Shown here piece after piece: positions 7,405 to 16,287 of a DNA stretch of 38,979 bases. Below the pieces are notes generated by a model. It searched no databases. It had not been told where the DNA came from and saw only the letters and a program-made list of their open reading frames with translations. This DNA comes from Micromonospora craterilacus (GTDB taxonomy: Bacteria; Actinomycetota; Actinomycetes; Mycobacteriales; Micromonosporaceae): contig NZ_POTY01000029.1 in assembly GCF_003236315.1 (NCBI RefSeq), positions 1 to 38,979 on the forward strand. The letters run 5' to 3'. The translations under genes and the position numbers were made by a program. Each line of letters starts with the position of its first letter. The stretch's first letter is position 1.

Positions 7405-7929
7405 ATGACGGACCGCAAGGTGCTCACACTGGTCGCCTGCGCCGCACCACCGGTACTGCGGATCAGCGAGCTGATCGGCCGGCTTCAGCAAGACGGCTGG
7501 ACCGTCTGCCTCACCACCACGCCCACTGCCGCCACCTGGATCGACCGGGAAGCCCTCACGCAGCAGACTGGCTACCCGGTCCGAGTCGAGTGGCGGATGC
7601 CTGGTGATCCCGAGCCACATCCGCCCGCGACCGCCGTCGCCGTCGTGCCTGCCACGTTCAACGTCATCAACAAGTGGGCGCAGGGGATCAACGACACACT
7701 CGCGCTCGGCATCCTCAATGAGGCACTCGGCGCCGACATCCCGGTCCACGCATTTCCAAGCGTCAAGGATCAGCTCGCCGCCCACCCAAGCTACGACCGA
7801 CACCTACAGACCCTCCGGGATGCGGGCGTTGTTGTCACGCCGCTGCGGACCGAACCGCGCTGGGAGCCGGTCGTGGCCCAGCTTTGGGCCGCTTACGCTC
7901 CCGCCACGCTACCCGTCGTTGACGGGTAG
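7405..7929 (+). CDS. Flavoprotein-family protein (PF02441-like)
   Basis: A 174-residue protein from ATG 7405, with the Rossmann-like fold of the flavoprotein family that includes the PPC-decarboxylase half of CoaBC. The N-terminal strand is KVLTLVACAAPP. The FMN-binding hallmark is VVPATFNVINKWAQGINDTL, matching the PA(S/T)xNxIxKxAxGIxD motif. The Cys-containing substrate flap of CoaC is not obvious, so decarboxylation of a cysteine adduct is not supported. The frame is open upstream to 7165, and an ATG at 7225 would add 60 plausible residues, so the start is uncertain. This fold is often found near XRE/TPR regulators in actinomycetes (from memory). The gene ends 23 bases from the convergent membrane protein gene. 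Confidence 0.8.
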   Translation: MTDRKVLTLVACAAPPVLRISELIGRLQQDGWTVCLTTTPTAATWIDREALTQQTGYPVRVEWRMPGDPEPHPPATAVAVVPATFNVINKWAQGINDTLALGILNEALGADIPVHAFPSVKDQLAAHPSYDRHLQTLRDAGVVVTPLRTEPRWEPVVAQLWAAYAPATLPVVDG

Positions 7930-7952
7930 CTATCGGACGTCCACGCCCATGG

Positions 7953-9284
7953 CTACTTGTAAACAGCGCGTCGGTTGCCACCGTGATGTGAGCAGGACCC
8001 AGATCGCCCTCCGGACATGCTGACCATGCCGTCGTTGCACTGAATCATGTAGCCCTTTCCGTTAGAGAAATTGCCAATGCACTCGAAGTACGAGCAGACG
8101 CCGGAGGCCGGCGAGTAGATGTATGAGCCACCGCAGAAGTTGTAGCCGTACGGGTTCTGTGGAGCACCACAGAGATCGGCCTGCTTGGGCGCTGGCGACG
8201 CCGTCGTCGGCTTCGGCTTCGGCTTTGGTGTTGGACTCTGGGTCGGCGGCGGCTTCACCGCGGCCTTGGTCGGTACCGCCGAAGCCTTGGTCGGCGTTGC
8301 CGAAGCCTTGGTCGGCGTTGCCGAAGCCTTGGTCGGCGTTGCCGAAGCCTTGGTCGGTGACGGCGACGGCGACGCCTTGGTCGGCGGCGCTAACGTCGAG
8401 GGAGTGGGCGCCGGAGCCGCCGAGCTCGCTGTTCTATCTGCGCTCACACTGGGCACCGGCAGGCCATCGACCCGAGCGCTCGCCGCCAGCGACGTCGGCG
8501 ACGTCGGCGAGGAGGAGGCGCCGATGGCCTGAAGCACTCCACCGAAGGCGCAAAGCGCGAATAGGAGCGTCGCCACGATGCTCGCTCTTCCGCCCGGAAC
8601 ACGTGCTGTCGCCGGGGCATTGGCCGGAGTAGCGAGCGCGGGCGGCACGGGCTGCGCGCCCCGGTGTTGTGCAAGCAATCCATCGAGGTGGGCAATCAAG
8701 AGAGGCCGTTGCTCACGAGCGTCGGCCAGAGCCAGCGCCAGGTTGAAGCGAAAGCCAGGCGCGCTAGCGGATGGAAGATAAAGCCCGGAGATCCGCTGTC
8801 GGTTGACGACGTGCATGAGCGAGTAGGGCGAGCTGCGGTCATGTAGCAACCCGGCCAGCTTGGCGTAGGCCCATTCGCGTTTGCCTCTGGCACCAAGAAA
8901 GATCACCCGACGGTCCGTCAGCACAACGGTGCCAGCGTCAATCGTATTGAAACCCTGCGGCAACGGACGTCCGAGACCCTCGGCCGGGACTGTGACTAGG
9001 TCAGGCGTGACCCCCGGCAAGGAGGTGAACCCTGGCGCCTCGATCATCTGCGCGGCGGGGACGGTGTGATAAACCACCTCACCTCGGCGAAGATCAACGA
9101 AAACACCCGCTGGTACGTGCGCTAGCCCCCTGAAGTTCGCTGCTGCCGCGCGCATGCTTGAGAGATCGTTGTTCCGCCGGCCCCAAGCGTCAGCTGCCGT
9201 CCGGTGGGCATTCTGCCGCTTGGCGTTCTCCCGATCTGCCCAGCGCGTGCGCCAGCTTGCACCTGTATCTGGACTCTCCGCCAT
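7953..9284 (-). CDS. Membrane protein: PH-like domain, one TM helix, repeat stalk, six-Cys extracellular domain (copy 1)
   Basis: A 443-residue protein from ATG 9284 (AAAGGG upstream). Residues about 60-215 resemble a bacterial PH-like domain (GTVVLTDRRVIFLG, then REWAYAKLAGLLHD). One transmembrane helix follows near residue 250 (VATLLFALCAFGG), then a stalk of Thr/Lys/Ala/Ser/Pro including near-identical KASATPT units. The C-terminal 70 or so residues hold six Cys with the pattern C-x10-C-x12-C-x3-C-x13-C-x14-C, ending CSHHGG. The last part resembles DUF3761-type secreted domains as I recall them. The expected topology is PH-like domain inside and Cys-rich domain outside. A paralogue with identical architecture lies at 24430-25539. 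Function unknown; sensing or wall anchoring is speculation. Confidence 0.8.
   Translation of the reverse strand: MAESPDTGASWRTRWADRENAKRQNAHRTAADAWGRRNNDLSSMRAAAANFRGLAHVPAGVFVDLRRGEVVYHTVPAAQMIEAPGFTSLPGVTPDLVTVPAEGLGRPLPQGFNTIDAGTVVLTDRRVIFLGARGKREWAYAKLAGLLHDRSSPYSLMHVVNRQRISGLYLPSASAPGFRFNLALALADAREQRPLLIAHLDGLLAQHRGAQPVPPALATPANAPATARVPGGRASIVATLLFALCAFGGVLQAIGASSSPTSPTSLAASARVDGLPVPSVSADRTASSAAPAPTPSTLAPPTKASPSPSPTKASATPTKASATPTKASATPTKASAVPTKAAVKPPPTQSPTPKPKPKPTTASPAPKQADLCGAPQNPYGYNFCGGSYIYSPASGVCSYFECIGNFSNGKGYMIQCNDGMVSMSGGRSGSCSHHGGNRRAVYK
8263..8367 (+). repeat. Five tandem 21-bp units coding for the protein stalk
   Basis: Units start at 8263, 8284, 8305, 8326 and 8347, each beginning GCCTTGGTCGG. 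The middle units are identical or nearly so, and the outer ones diverge. On the minus strand each unit encodes KASATPT-like residues of the extracellular stalk. Being a multiple of three, copy changes would alter stalk length without breaking the frame. Confidence 0.9.
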
Positions 9285-9526
9285 CAGCACCCTTTCCCTG
9301 AAGCTGCCGCACGTCCCGCGATCGTGACGGCTCTTCGCACGATGCCGTAACCGCAGCGAACAGAGATCCCTCAATATGGCCCTGATGACAACTGAAGGTT
9401 CCGCCCGCCGGTCATCATCAGACGAGGTCCCATCAATCGGACGGATGGGCTTGCCCACCACTCGTAGCGCGGGCCCAAGCTAGCCAGGGGCAGCGCGGAC
9501 AGCCCGACTCCTGGTTAGCTCGTTAC
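9285..9526. other. Intergenic region between divergent genes
   Basis: This stretch should hold the promoters of the membrane protein gene (leftward) and the helicase gene (rightward). I found no confident -35/-10 pair, palindrome or RNA gene. The helicase GTG at 9527 lacks an obvious ribosome site, so a leaderless transcript is possible. Confidence 0.4.
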
Positions 9527-12500
9527 GTGGCGGATCTTGACCATGGCATCTACGAGCACGTTTTCACGCGTGAGCTCTCGGCCCGGCTTCGTCAGATCGA
9601 TTCCGCTCTGATCCAACAGGGCAAGCTTGACCCGGCCGATGCACCGACCGTTCTGGCTCGTCACGTGGCCGCGCTCGCCCACCGCGCGCTCAAAGCCGTG
9701 CCGAGTAGCCATGACCAGCTTGCGCGTCAAATCGAGCTGACAAATCGGATCACCGCGGGCATCGCAGCCATCGACCCCGCTGCGGTTGGGGCCGATGATC
9801 AGATTACTGACGCTGAGCACCTACTGCACGCCATCGCGACGCCGCCGACACCGCCCGCCGGACCTTCTTTTCCAATCCGCCCTTCTACTCCACTCTCGGC
9901 CGGCGCGCTACTTGTCAACGGGCGTCATCAGCCACGTATCGGCCACGAGATCGCGTACGAGCTGGCCTCGGCCGACTCCGTTGACCTGCTTTGTGCGTTC
10001 ATCAAGTGGTACGGCCTGCGGCTCATCGAACCTGCCATCTGCGATTTGATCCGCCGAGGTCGGCGCCTGCGCGTCATCACCACCACCTACCTCGGCGCCA
10101 CCGACCAACGCGCCCTCGACCGCCTTGCCGAGCTGGGTGCCGAGATCAAGGTCTCCTACGAGACCAGGACCACCCGCCTACACGCAAAGGCCTGGCTGTT
10201 TCGCCGCAACAACGCCATGACCACCGCGTACGTCGGTTCCTCGAATCTGTCGAAGGCAGCGCTGGTCGACGGGCTGGAGTGGAACGTCCGCATCTCGAAC
10301 GTCGAGCAGCCGCACGTCATCGACACGTTCACCGCCACGTTCGAGGACTACTGGAACGATCCGGCGTTCGAAAGTTACGACCCCAGCAGGGACGCCGACC
10401 GGCTAGACGCGGCGCTGGGCGGGGAACGCGGGGACCAGGGATACACCGAGATCTCGAACCTGGAAGTGCGGCCGTACGGCTACCAGCGGGAGGTCCTAGA
10501 CGACCTGGCCGCCGAGCGGGAGGTGCACGGCCGCTGGCGGAATCTGGTGGTGATGGCCACCGGCACCGGCAAGACGGTGGTAGCGGCCCTGGACTACCGC
10601 CAGCTCTACAAGACCGGACAGGTCGACTCGCTGCTGTTCGTCGCGCATCAGGAACAAATCCTGCGGCAGAGCCGGTCGACCTTCCGGCAGGTGATGGGGG
10701 ACGGCAGCTTCGGCGAGACCCTGGTGGCCGGTGAACGGCCGAGCAAGTGGCGGCACGTGTTCGCCTCGATTCAGTCGCTGCACCGCCAGGAGATCGAGCC
10801 CGACGCATTCGACATGGTGATCGTGGACGAGTTCCACCACGCCGAGGCGAGGACGTACAGCCAGCTGCTCAACCGGCTGCGGCCGCGCGTACTTCTGGCG
10901 CTGACCGCGACGCCCGATCGGGCCGACGGCGGCGATGTGCGGCGGTGGTTCGATGGCCGGGCGGCCGTGGAGCTGCACCTGCGGGAGGCCCTCGACCGAC
11001 AGTTGCTGGCACCGTTCCACTACTTCGGGCTGCACGACGACGTGGACCTGTCCCAGCTGGGGTGGAAGCGCGGGCAGGGCTACGACCGGGCGGAGTTGGA
11101 GGGCGTCTACACCGGCAACGAGGCACGGGCACGGTTGGTGCTGCGCGCGGTGCGGGACATTGTCGACGCAGGGCGGATGCGGGCGCTGGGGTTCTGCGTG
11201 AGCATCGGGCACGCCGCATTCATGGCGGACTGGTTCACCCAACACGGCGTACCGTCGGCGGCGGTGACCTCGGAGGTCGACCGGCCGGCACAGCGTGCCC
11301 TGATTCAAGACTTCAAGGCCGGCAAGCTCCGGGTGCTGTTCACCGTCGACCTGTTCAACGAGGGTGTCGACCTGCCGATGGTCGACACGATCCTGATGCT
11401 GCGGCCCACCGAGAGCGCCACGATCTTCCTTCAGCAGCTCGGCCGTGGCCTGCGCCTGGATGACGACAAGCCCTGCCTGACGGTGCTCGACTTCATCGGC
11501 GGGCAGCACGCCAACTTCCGGTTCGACCTTCGCTGGCGGGCGCTGACCGGGGTCAGCCGCCGCCAGGTGTACGACGCGGTCGCGCAGGACTTCCCGACGC
11601 TGCCGAGTGGGTGCCACATCGAGCTGGACCGGGTCGCCAAGGAGGTCGTGCTCCGCAACCTGGACCGGGCGGTCCCGTCCTCGAAGAACAGCATGGTGGC
11701 CGACCTACGGCAGCTCGGTGACGTGACTCTTGCAGAGTTCCTGCGGGACACCGGCCTGGAGATCGAGGACGTATTCCGGTCCGCGACGCTGGGCGGCTGG
11801 ACCGGGCTACGCCGGCTCGCCGGGGTGGAAAGATCCACACCAGGGGCGGACGAGCGGGAGTTGGGGCGAGCGATCGGCCGGATGCTGCACACCGACGATC
11901 TCGACCGGTTGGCGCTTTGGGAGCAGGTGGCGGCCGGCGAGCCAGTGCCCGATGGGCGGCTGCTGGACATGCTGCACTTCAGCCTGTGGGGGCCAACCGT
12001 GCCGCTGACTCAACGAGACGAACGGCTGGCGCGGCTCTGGGCTGAGCCAAACCGGTGCACCGAGCTGCGGCAGGTTGCGGAGGTGCTACGGGAGCGGATC
12101 CACCGGGTCACCGAGCCGGTCAGGCTGGGCCAGGTGCCGCTTCGGGTGCACGCCCAGTACAGCCGCAACGAGGCTTGTGCAGCGTTCGGCATGCCGAATC
12201 CGGGGTCGCTGCGCGAGGGGGTGAAGTGGTTGGAGTCCGAGCAGGCGGACATCTTCTTCGTCACCCTGGTCAAATCGGAGCAGCATTACTCCCCGACCAC
12301 GATGTACGCGGACCGGGCGGTCACCGAGACGCTGTTCCAGTGGGAGTCGCAGAGTACGACGTCGTCGGCCTCACCTACCGGCCAGCGCTACATCAACCAT
12401 GCGAAACGGGGGTCGACGGTGCACCTGTTCGTCCGGGAGACGAAGGTCGCCGAGCGCGACCTGGGCGTGCCGCCATACCTGTACGCCGGGCCGATGACGT

Positions 12501-12601
12501 ACCGCTCGCACACCGGCGACCGGCCCATGCGCATCGTGTGGGAGCTGACGCATCCGCTGCCCGCCGACGTGTACGCCGCAGCCCGCGCCATCGCCGCCTA
12601 G
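9527..12601 (+). CDS. SauUSI-like PLD nuclease / SF2 helicase / DUF3427 protein (candidate type IV restriction enzyme)
   Basis: A 1024-residue three-part protein. A phospholipase-D-type nuclease domain (about 115-275) carries HAK at 219-221 and the later GSSN segment; the Asp of the classical HKD motif is Arg here. A superfamily-2 helicase (about 320-680) shows Walker A ATGTGKT near 344, DEFHH near 434, LTATPDR and motif VI QQLGRGLRL near 635. The C-terminal third resembles DUF3427. This order matches SauUSI of Staphylococcus aureus, an enzyme that cuts DNA containing modified cytosine in an ATP-dependent way. The same role, blocking methylated foreign DNA, is inferred. SauUSI is single-subunit, so no partner gene is needed. 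The start is GTG 9527 without a clear ribosome site. Confidence 0.85.
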   Translation: MADLDHGIYEHVFTRELSARLRQIDSALIQQGKLDPADAPTVLARHVAALAHRALKAVPSSHDQLARQIELTNRITAGIAAIDPAAVGADDQITDAEHLLHAIATPPTPPAGPSFPIRPSTPLSAGALLVNGRHQPRIGHEIAYELASADSVDLLCAFIKWYGLRLIEPAICDLIRRGRRLRVITTTYLGATDQRALDRLAELGAEIKVSYETRTTRLHAKAWLFRRNNAMTTAYVGSSNLSKAALVDGLEWNVRISNVEQPHVIDTFTATFEDYWNDPAFESYDPSRDADRLDAALGGERGDQGYTEISNLEVRPYGYQREVLDDLAAEREVHGRWRNLVVMATGTGKTVVAALDYRQLYKTGQVDSLLFVAHQEQILRQSRSTFRQVMGDGSFGETLVAGERPSKWRHVFASIQSLHRQEIEPDAFDMVIVDEFHHAEARTYSQLLNRLRPRVLLALTATPDRADGGDVRRWFDGRAAVELHLREALDRQLLAPFHYFGLHDDVDLSQLGWKRGQGYDRAELEGVYTGNEARARLVLRAVRDIVDAGRMRALGFCVSIGHAAFMADWFTQHGVPSAAVTSEVDRPAQRALIQDFKAGKLRVLFTVDLFNEGVDLPMVDTILMLRPTESATIFLQQLGRGLRLDDDKPCLTVLDFIGGQHANFRFDLRWRALTGVSRRQVYDAVAQDFPTLPSGCHIELDRVAKEVVLRNLDRAVPSSKNSMVADLRQLGDVTLAEFLRDTGLEIEDVFRSATLGGWTGLRRLAGVERSTPGADERELGRAIGRMLHTDDLDRLALWEQVAAGEPVPDGRLLDMLHFSLWGPTVPLTQRDERLARLWAEPNRCTELRQVAEVLRERIHRVTEPVRLGQVPLRVHAQYSRNEACAAFGMPNPGSLREGVKWLESEQADIFFVTLVKSEQHYSPTTMYADRAVTETLFQWESQSTTSSASPTGQRYINHAKRGSTVHLFVRETKVAERDLGVPPYLYAGPMTYRSHTGDRPMRIVWELTHPLPADVYAAARAIAA

Positions 12602-12611
12602 TTCGCGTGGG

Positions 12612-12644
12612 GCTGTCTGGTGGCCGTCTCCGCCACCAGACGGC
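12612..12644 (+). terminator. Hairpin after the restriction/helicase gene
   Basis: A 12-bp stem with one G-T pair (core GTCTGGTGG / CCACCAGAC) and a 9-base loop lies 10 bases after the stop codon. It has no U-tract, as is common in high-GC actinomycetes. Confidence 0.7.
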
Positions 12645-12776
12645 GCCCTGCTCACGCCCGAAAGCGTCGGATCCGGGTGGCGGTGGGGCCGCTGCCCCGA
12701 ATCTTGACCATTGTCCTATGTGGCACTATGGCGGCTCATGTGCGCGATCTTCGCGCCGGAGCATTTGGGGGATTGT

Positions 12777-13235
12777 GTGCGCGGATTAGCGCGACGGCTG
12801 GCCATCTCGATTCTCTCCGCGACTGTTGCGGCGATGACGCTCGCTTCGCCGGCACAGGCTGCGACGAATCCGTTCACTGCGGCGCAGGCATGCAACAACG
12901 ACTTCGGTGGCTCGTGGGCCCATGTCAGTGATGGCCACCGGTCGATCACCGCGTCGGATGGCACCAAGGTGGGCGACGTCTACCTGATGTACAACAGCGC
13001 CACTGCGTACAACTGTGTCGCCACCCTCAAGCGGGTGATGGTCGGCAGCACGACCGGGGTCAAGGCCGAGCTCCGGGTGGAGGGCGGCTCCTGGGTTGGC
13101 GACCCCGGAAACTACAAGTACTACGCCGCGATCCAACGCTCCGCCCGGGACAAGTGCGTGATGTACCGGGGCAACGTCCTGTACTTCACCATGTGGCAGA
13201 GCGCTGGCCGGCTCAGCTGGGGCAACTGCGGCTGA
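12777..13235 (+). CDS. Secreted protein, spore-associated protein A (SapA)-like
   Basis: A 152-residue protein from GTG 12777, with GGGGGA just upstream; earlier starts exist in frame but would spoil the signal peptide. Residues 1-28 form a Sec signal (Arg-rich start, hydrophobic ISILSATVAAMTLA) with probable cleavage after SPAQA. The mature part has four Cys, and its ATNPFTAAQAC start, VYLMYNS.TAYNCVATLK centre, GNYKYYAA and WGNCG end resemble the SapA family of Streptomyces spore-associated proteins (from memory). A role on the spore or cell surface is likely, but the biochemical function of the family is not established. A strong terminator follows. Confidence 0.65.
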   Translation: MRGLARRLAISILSATVAAMTLASPAQAATNPFTAAQACNNDFGGSWAHVSDGHRSITASDGTKVGDVYLMYNSATAYNCVATLKRVMVGSTTGVKAELRVEGGSWVGDPGNYKYYAAIQRSARDKCVMYRGNVLYFTMWQSAGRLSWGNCG

Positions 13236-13250
13236 GCTGATCGGTACGGT

Positions 13251-13284
13251 CCGTGCCGCCGCGCCGCTCGGTGCGGCGGCACGG
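13251..13284 (+). terminator. Hairpin after the SapA-like gene
   Basis: A perfect 12-bp stem (CCGTGCCGCCGC / GCGGCGGCACGG) with a 10-base loop, 16 bases after the stop codon. Confidence 0.75.
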
Positions 13285-13442
13285 GCGTACTTCGCCTCCG
13301 TCGTTAGTGGACTGTCGCGTCAAGGCTTGCTTGATCGATGGTCTTGTGCAAAAGATACGAGGGCGCTCGATCAGCGTGCGTAGATCCGGGGCACCTGGGT
13401 CGCCCAGGAGCCGGGCGGGTCTTCCAGCTAGGAGGAGGTTCC

Positions 13443-15659
13443 GTGGCACGACGCCGCTTTGCGGGGATAGCAGCCAGCGCCATCGTCCTACCGTTACTCT
13501 ACGTCGTCAGCCAGCCAGCCACCGCGTCGGCCGCTCCGGCCGCGGCGGCGCAGCCCGCTCCAGTGCCGGCCACCGTGGCCGCGACCGACGTCCGCGAGCT
13601 CACCCGGAAAGACTTCACCCTGAACGGGAAGCCCGTCGAGGCGCCCACCCAGTATCAGCCTCGCGCGCAGGCCCGGCAGGCACAGGCCGCCGCCGAGACG
13701 CCGCCGGTCGGGACCGTACGCCAGTGGCTCGCACTCGACGACTACCTCGGCGTGATCTACTTCAAGCCCTACACGCTGCGTGGTGTGGGCGACAACATCG
13801 AGGTCTGGGTCGCCAACGACACCGAGTTCCCGGTGGGTGACTGCCGCCGGCAGATTCCGAACTCGACGGTGGTCACGGACGCGCAGGTCGCGCACCTGGT
13901 CAACGAGTTCGACAGCAACATGTACCCGAAATCGACGGCGGCGTTCAGCACCCCGCCGGACCGGGACGGCAGCAACGCCGCCCTCGACGGCGACTTCACC
14001 GGTGCCGGCAACCGGACGGTCACGCTCGTCGACAACGTACGGGATGACAACTTCTACGACTTCCCGGCCGCGCCGACCTACATCGCCGGGTTCCACTTCT
14101 CGCTCTTCAACGAGCTGCTCGACCGCAACATCATGACGATCGACGCGTTCGACTGGGCGCACCGTACCGGTGCGAACCCGCCGAACGAGCCGACCAACGA
14201 CCTGTGCACCAGCCGGCCGGCCCGCCCCAGCCTGTACGAGGGCACCTTCATCCACGAGTGGCAGCACCTGGCGCACTACTACACCGACCCGTTCGAGAGC
14301 GTCTGGCTCAACGAGGGGCTTTCCGACTTCGCCCAGACGCTCGGCGGCTACGTCGACGCCCGGGCCCGGGTCGACCAGCCCGGCACGGACAGTCACATCT
14401 ACTGCTTCCAGGGCTTCGGTATCGTCCAGACGGACTACAACACCAACCCGCGGGACTGCGGTGGCCCGGAGAACTCGATCAACCTCTGGAACGAGGGGGG
14501 CAACCCGAGCGCCGTACTCGCCGACTACGGCAACGCGTACTCGTTGTCGTTGTTCCTCTACGACCGGTACGGCCTGGACTTCATCTCGCGGCTGCACCGC
14601 GACGGCGATCTGCAGGGTCTGGCCAGCCTCGACGCGGCGCTCAAGATTAAGGGCGTCAAGGATATGTACGACGTGATCCACGACTACCAGACGATGAACC
14701 TGGTCGACCGGATCGTCGGGAACTCGGTATCCGGCGTCATGCTCGGCGTCGACAAGCGCCGGGTCACCACGCCCAGCCTCAACGCCACGGTGAACCTGGC
14801 CAACCCGGCCTCGTACGCGACCCCGGGCGCGGCACCGAACGGCGCCGACTACGTCCAGTTGCGGAAAGCGAACGGCACGCCGCTGAGCCGGAACGAGCTG
14901 GGTTCGGTCAAGTTCCAGGGGGCGAAGACGCTGCCGGCGATCCCGCTGGCCTGGAAGACGGTGACCGACGACCCGGACCGCCCGGGCAACTCGGTGCTCT
15001 GGTCCGGCAACGGCAACAGCCTCGACGTCGCCGCCGTTACCCCGGTGACGGTGCCGGCCGCCAACCCGACGCTGGCCTTCCTCGCGAAGTACGGCGCCGA
15101 GGCCGGCTACGACTTCGGCTACGTCAGCGTCTCCACCGACGGTGGCAAGAGCTACACCGCCATCGCGGGTGACAAGACCGTCGCCGGTCCGTTCGGCCCG
15201 GCGCTGAACGGCACCACCGCCGGCTTCGAGCCGCACACGTTCGACCTGTCGGCATACGCCGGCAAGAGCGTGCTGCTCAGCTTCCGGTACGTCAGCGACG
15301 GTGGCGTCAACGAGGGTGGCCTGCTGGTCGACGACATCACCGTCGGCGGCACGCTGGTCAGCGACGGGTCGAGCCTCGCCCCGTTCGACTCGCCCTCCGA
15401 GATCTACCCGACCCCGGTGGCGAACTGGAACGTCCGGTTCGTCGGCATCGACGAGAAGACCAACCGGGCCTGGCAGTTCGAGGTCGACGGCAAGTCGGAC
15501 TTCACCCTCAACGTGGCCCAGACGGCGATCTTGAAGACCTTCCCCAAGGTGGTCGCCATCGTCGCCTACGACGAGCCGACCGAGCAGGTGACGCAGTACG
15601 CGCCGTACAAGTTGACGGTGAACAACGTCGTGCAGCCCGGCGGCGCGCCGCTGAGCTGA
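13443..15659 (+). CDS. Secreted HExxH zinc metalloprotease
   Basis: A 738-residue secreted protein from GTG 13443, placed by a strong AGGAGGAGG ribosome site; the longer frame from 13338 lacks one. A signal peptide (about 1-30, RRRFAGIAASAIVLPLLYVV) and an Ala/Pro-rich stretch precede the catalytic domain. The zinc site is HEWQH at 271-275, with a likely third ligand Glu291 in WLNEGLSDFAQ; this resembles the M30 (hyicolysin) and M6 groups. The C-terminal part (about 530-640, GYDFGYVSVSTDGGKSY to LLVDDITVGG) looks like the beta-sandwich accessory domain of immune-inhibitor-A-type proteases. It probably degrades extracellular protein. An intrinsic terminator follows. Confidence 0.82.
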   Translation: MARRRFAGIAASAIVLPLLYVVSQPATASAAPAAAAQPAPVPATVAATDVRELTRKDFTLNGKPVEAPTQYQPRAQARQAQAAAETPPVGTVRQWLALDDYLGVIYFKPYTLRGVGDNIEVWVANDTEFPVGDCRRQIPNSTVVTDAQVAHLVNEFDSNMYPKSTAAFSTPPDRDGSNAALDGDFTGAGNRTVTLVDNVRDDNFYDFPAAPTYIAGFHFSLFNELLDRNIMTIDAFDWAHRTGANPPNEPTNDLCTSRPARPSLYEGTFIHEWQHLAHYYTDPFESVWLNEGLSDFAQTLGGYVDARARVDQPGTDSHIYCFQGFGIVQTDYNTNPRDCGGPENSINLWNEGGNPSAVLADYGNAYSLSLFLYDRYGLDFISRLHRDGDLQGLASLDAALKIKGVKDMYDVIHDYQTMNLVDRIVGNSVSGVMLGVDKRRVTTPSLNATVNLANPASYATPGAAPNGADYVQLRKANGTPLSRNELGSVKFQGAKTLPAIPLAWKTVTDDPDRPGNSVLWSGNGNSLDVAAVTPVTVPAANPTLAFLAKYGAEAGYDFGYVSVSTDGGKSYTAIAGDKTVAGPFGPALNGTTAGFEPHTFDLSAYAGKSVLLSFRYVSDGGVNEGGLLVDDITVGGTLVSDGSSLAPFDSPSEIYPTPVANWNVRFVGIDEKTNRAWQFEVDGKSDFTLNVAQTAILKTFPKVVAIVAYDEPTEQVTQYAPYKLTVNNVVQPGGAPLS

Positions 15660-15680
15660 CCGACGCCTGACTGAGCTGAG

Positions 15681-15712
15681 ACTCCCGGTGCCGCGGTCGC
15701 GGCATCGGGAGT
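15681..15712 (+). terminator. Strong intrinsic terminator after the metalloprotease gene
   Basis: A 14-bp stem with one G-T pair (ACTCCCGGTGCCGC / GCGGCATCGGGAGT), a 4-base loop and a following TTCTGTCT. Confidence 0.88.
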
Positions 15713-15879
15713 TTCTGTCTGCGCCGACCTACGTCCGATGTCCGACCGGTCGCCGGCGCCGTCGCCGGGTGGCCGGACACTTCCCGTACCGGTGAAGGTG
15801 CCGGAAGCCGCGGCGAGCGCCCGCGCGGGTCCATAGCCTGGCGGAGAGGACATCGGCCGGAAAGCTGTCGGAGGACGTC

Positions 15880-16233
15880 ATGACCAACGCGATCGGTGAC
15901 GCGCTTCAGGGCGTACGCGAGGTCGAGCTGACCGTGACCGGCCGGAAGACCGGGCGGCAGATCTCACGCCCGGTCTGGTTCGTGCTGGACGAGGACAGCG
16001 TCTTCCTGGTCCCGGTGACCGGCTCGGACAGCGAGTGGTACAAGAACGTCCGGCAGACGCCGATGGTCCAGCTAGCTGCCAACGGCTCGGCGTTGAGTTC
16101 GAGCGCCACCCCGATCACCGACGCCGACCGGGTCGACCACGTCGTGACGATGTTCCGCGACAAGTACGGTGCGGAGCAGTTCGCGTCGTACTACCCCAAG
16201 CACAACGTCGCCGTCCAGGTCCCACTCGGCTAG
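15880..16233 (+). CDS. Deazaflavin (F420)-dependent nitroreductase-family protein
   Basis: A 117-residue protein with the split-beta-barrel fold of the DDN-like (deazaflavin-dependent nitroreductase) family. It begins with GGAGGACGTC upstream of ATG 15880. The signature VTGRKTGRQISRPVWFV, followed by the WYKNVRQTPMVQL segment, is typical. Members use reduced F420 to reduce quinones or other electron-poor substrates. The protein is shorter than Ddn (about 150), lacking most of the N-terminal helix, like many stand-alone actinomycete paralogues. The substrate is unknown. It ends 54 bases from the convergent toxin-like gene. Confidence 0.82.
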   Translation: MTNAIGDALQGVREVELTVTGRKTGRQISRPVWFVLDEDSVFLVPVTGSDSEWYKNVRQTPMVQLAANGSALSSSATPITDADRVDHVVTMFRDKYGAEQFASYYPKHNVAVQVPLG

Positions 16234-16287
16234 TTCTCAGCCCGCCGATCTTGCCATCGCCGCCCACGCCGTCGCGACGATGGATGG

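Noticed and set aside
13494..15236. 580-codon minus-strand frame opposite the metalloprotease
   Set aside because: It is Val/Arg/Gly-rich shadow sequence typical of GC-rich genes, with no domain; the plus frame has a signal peptide and HExxH.
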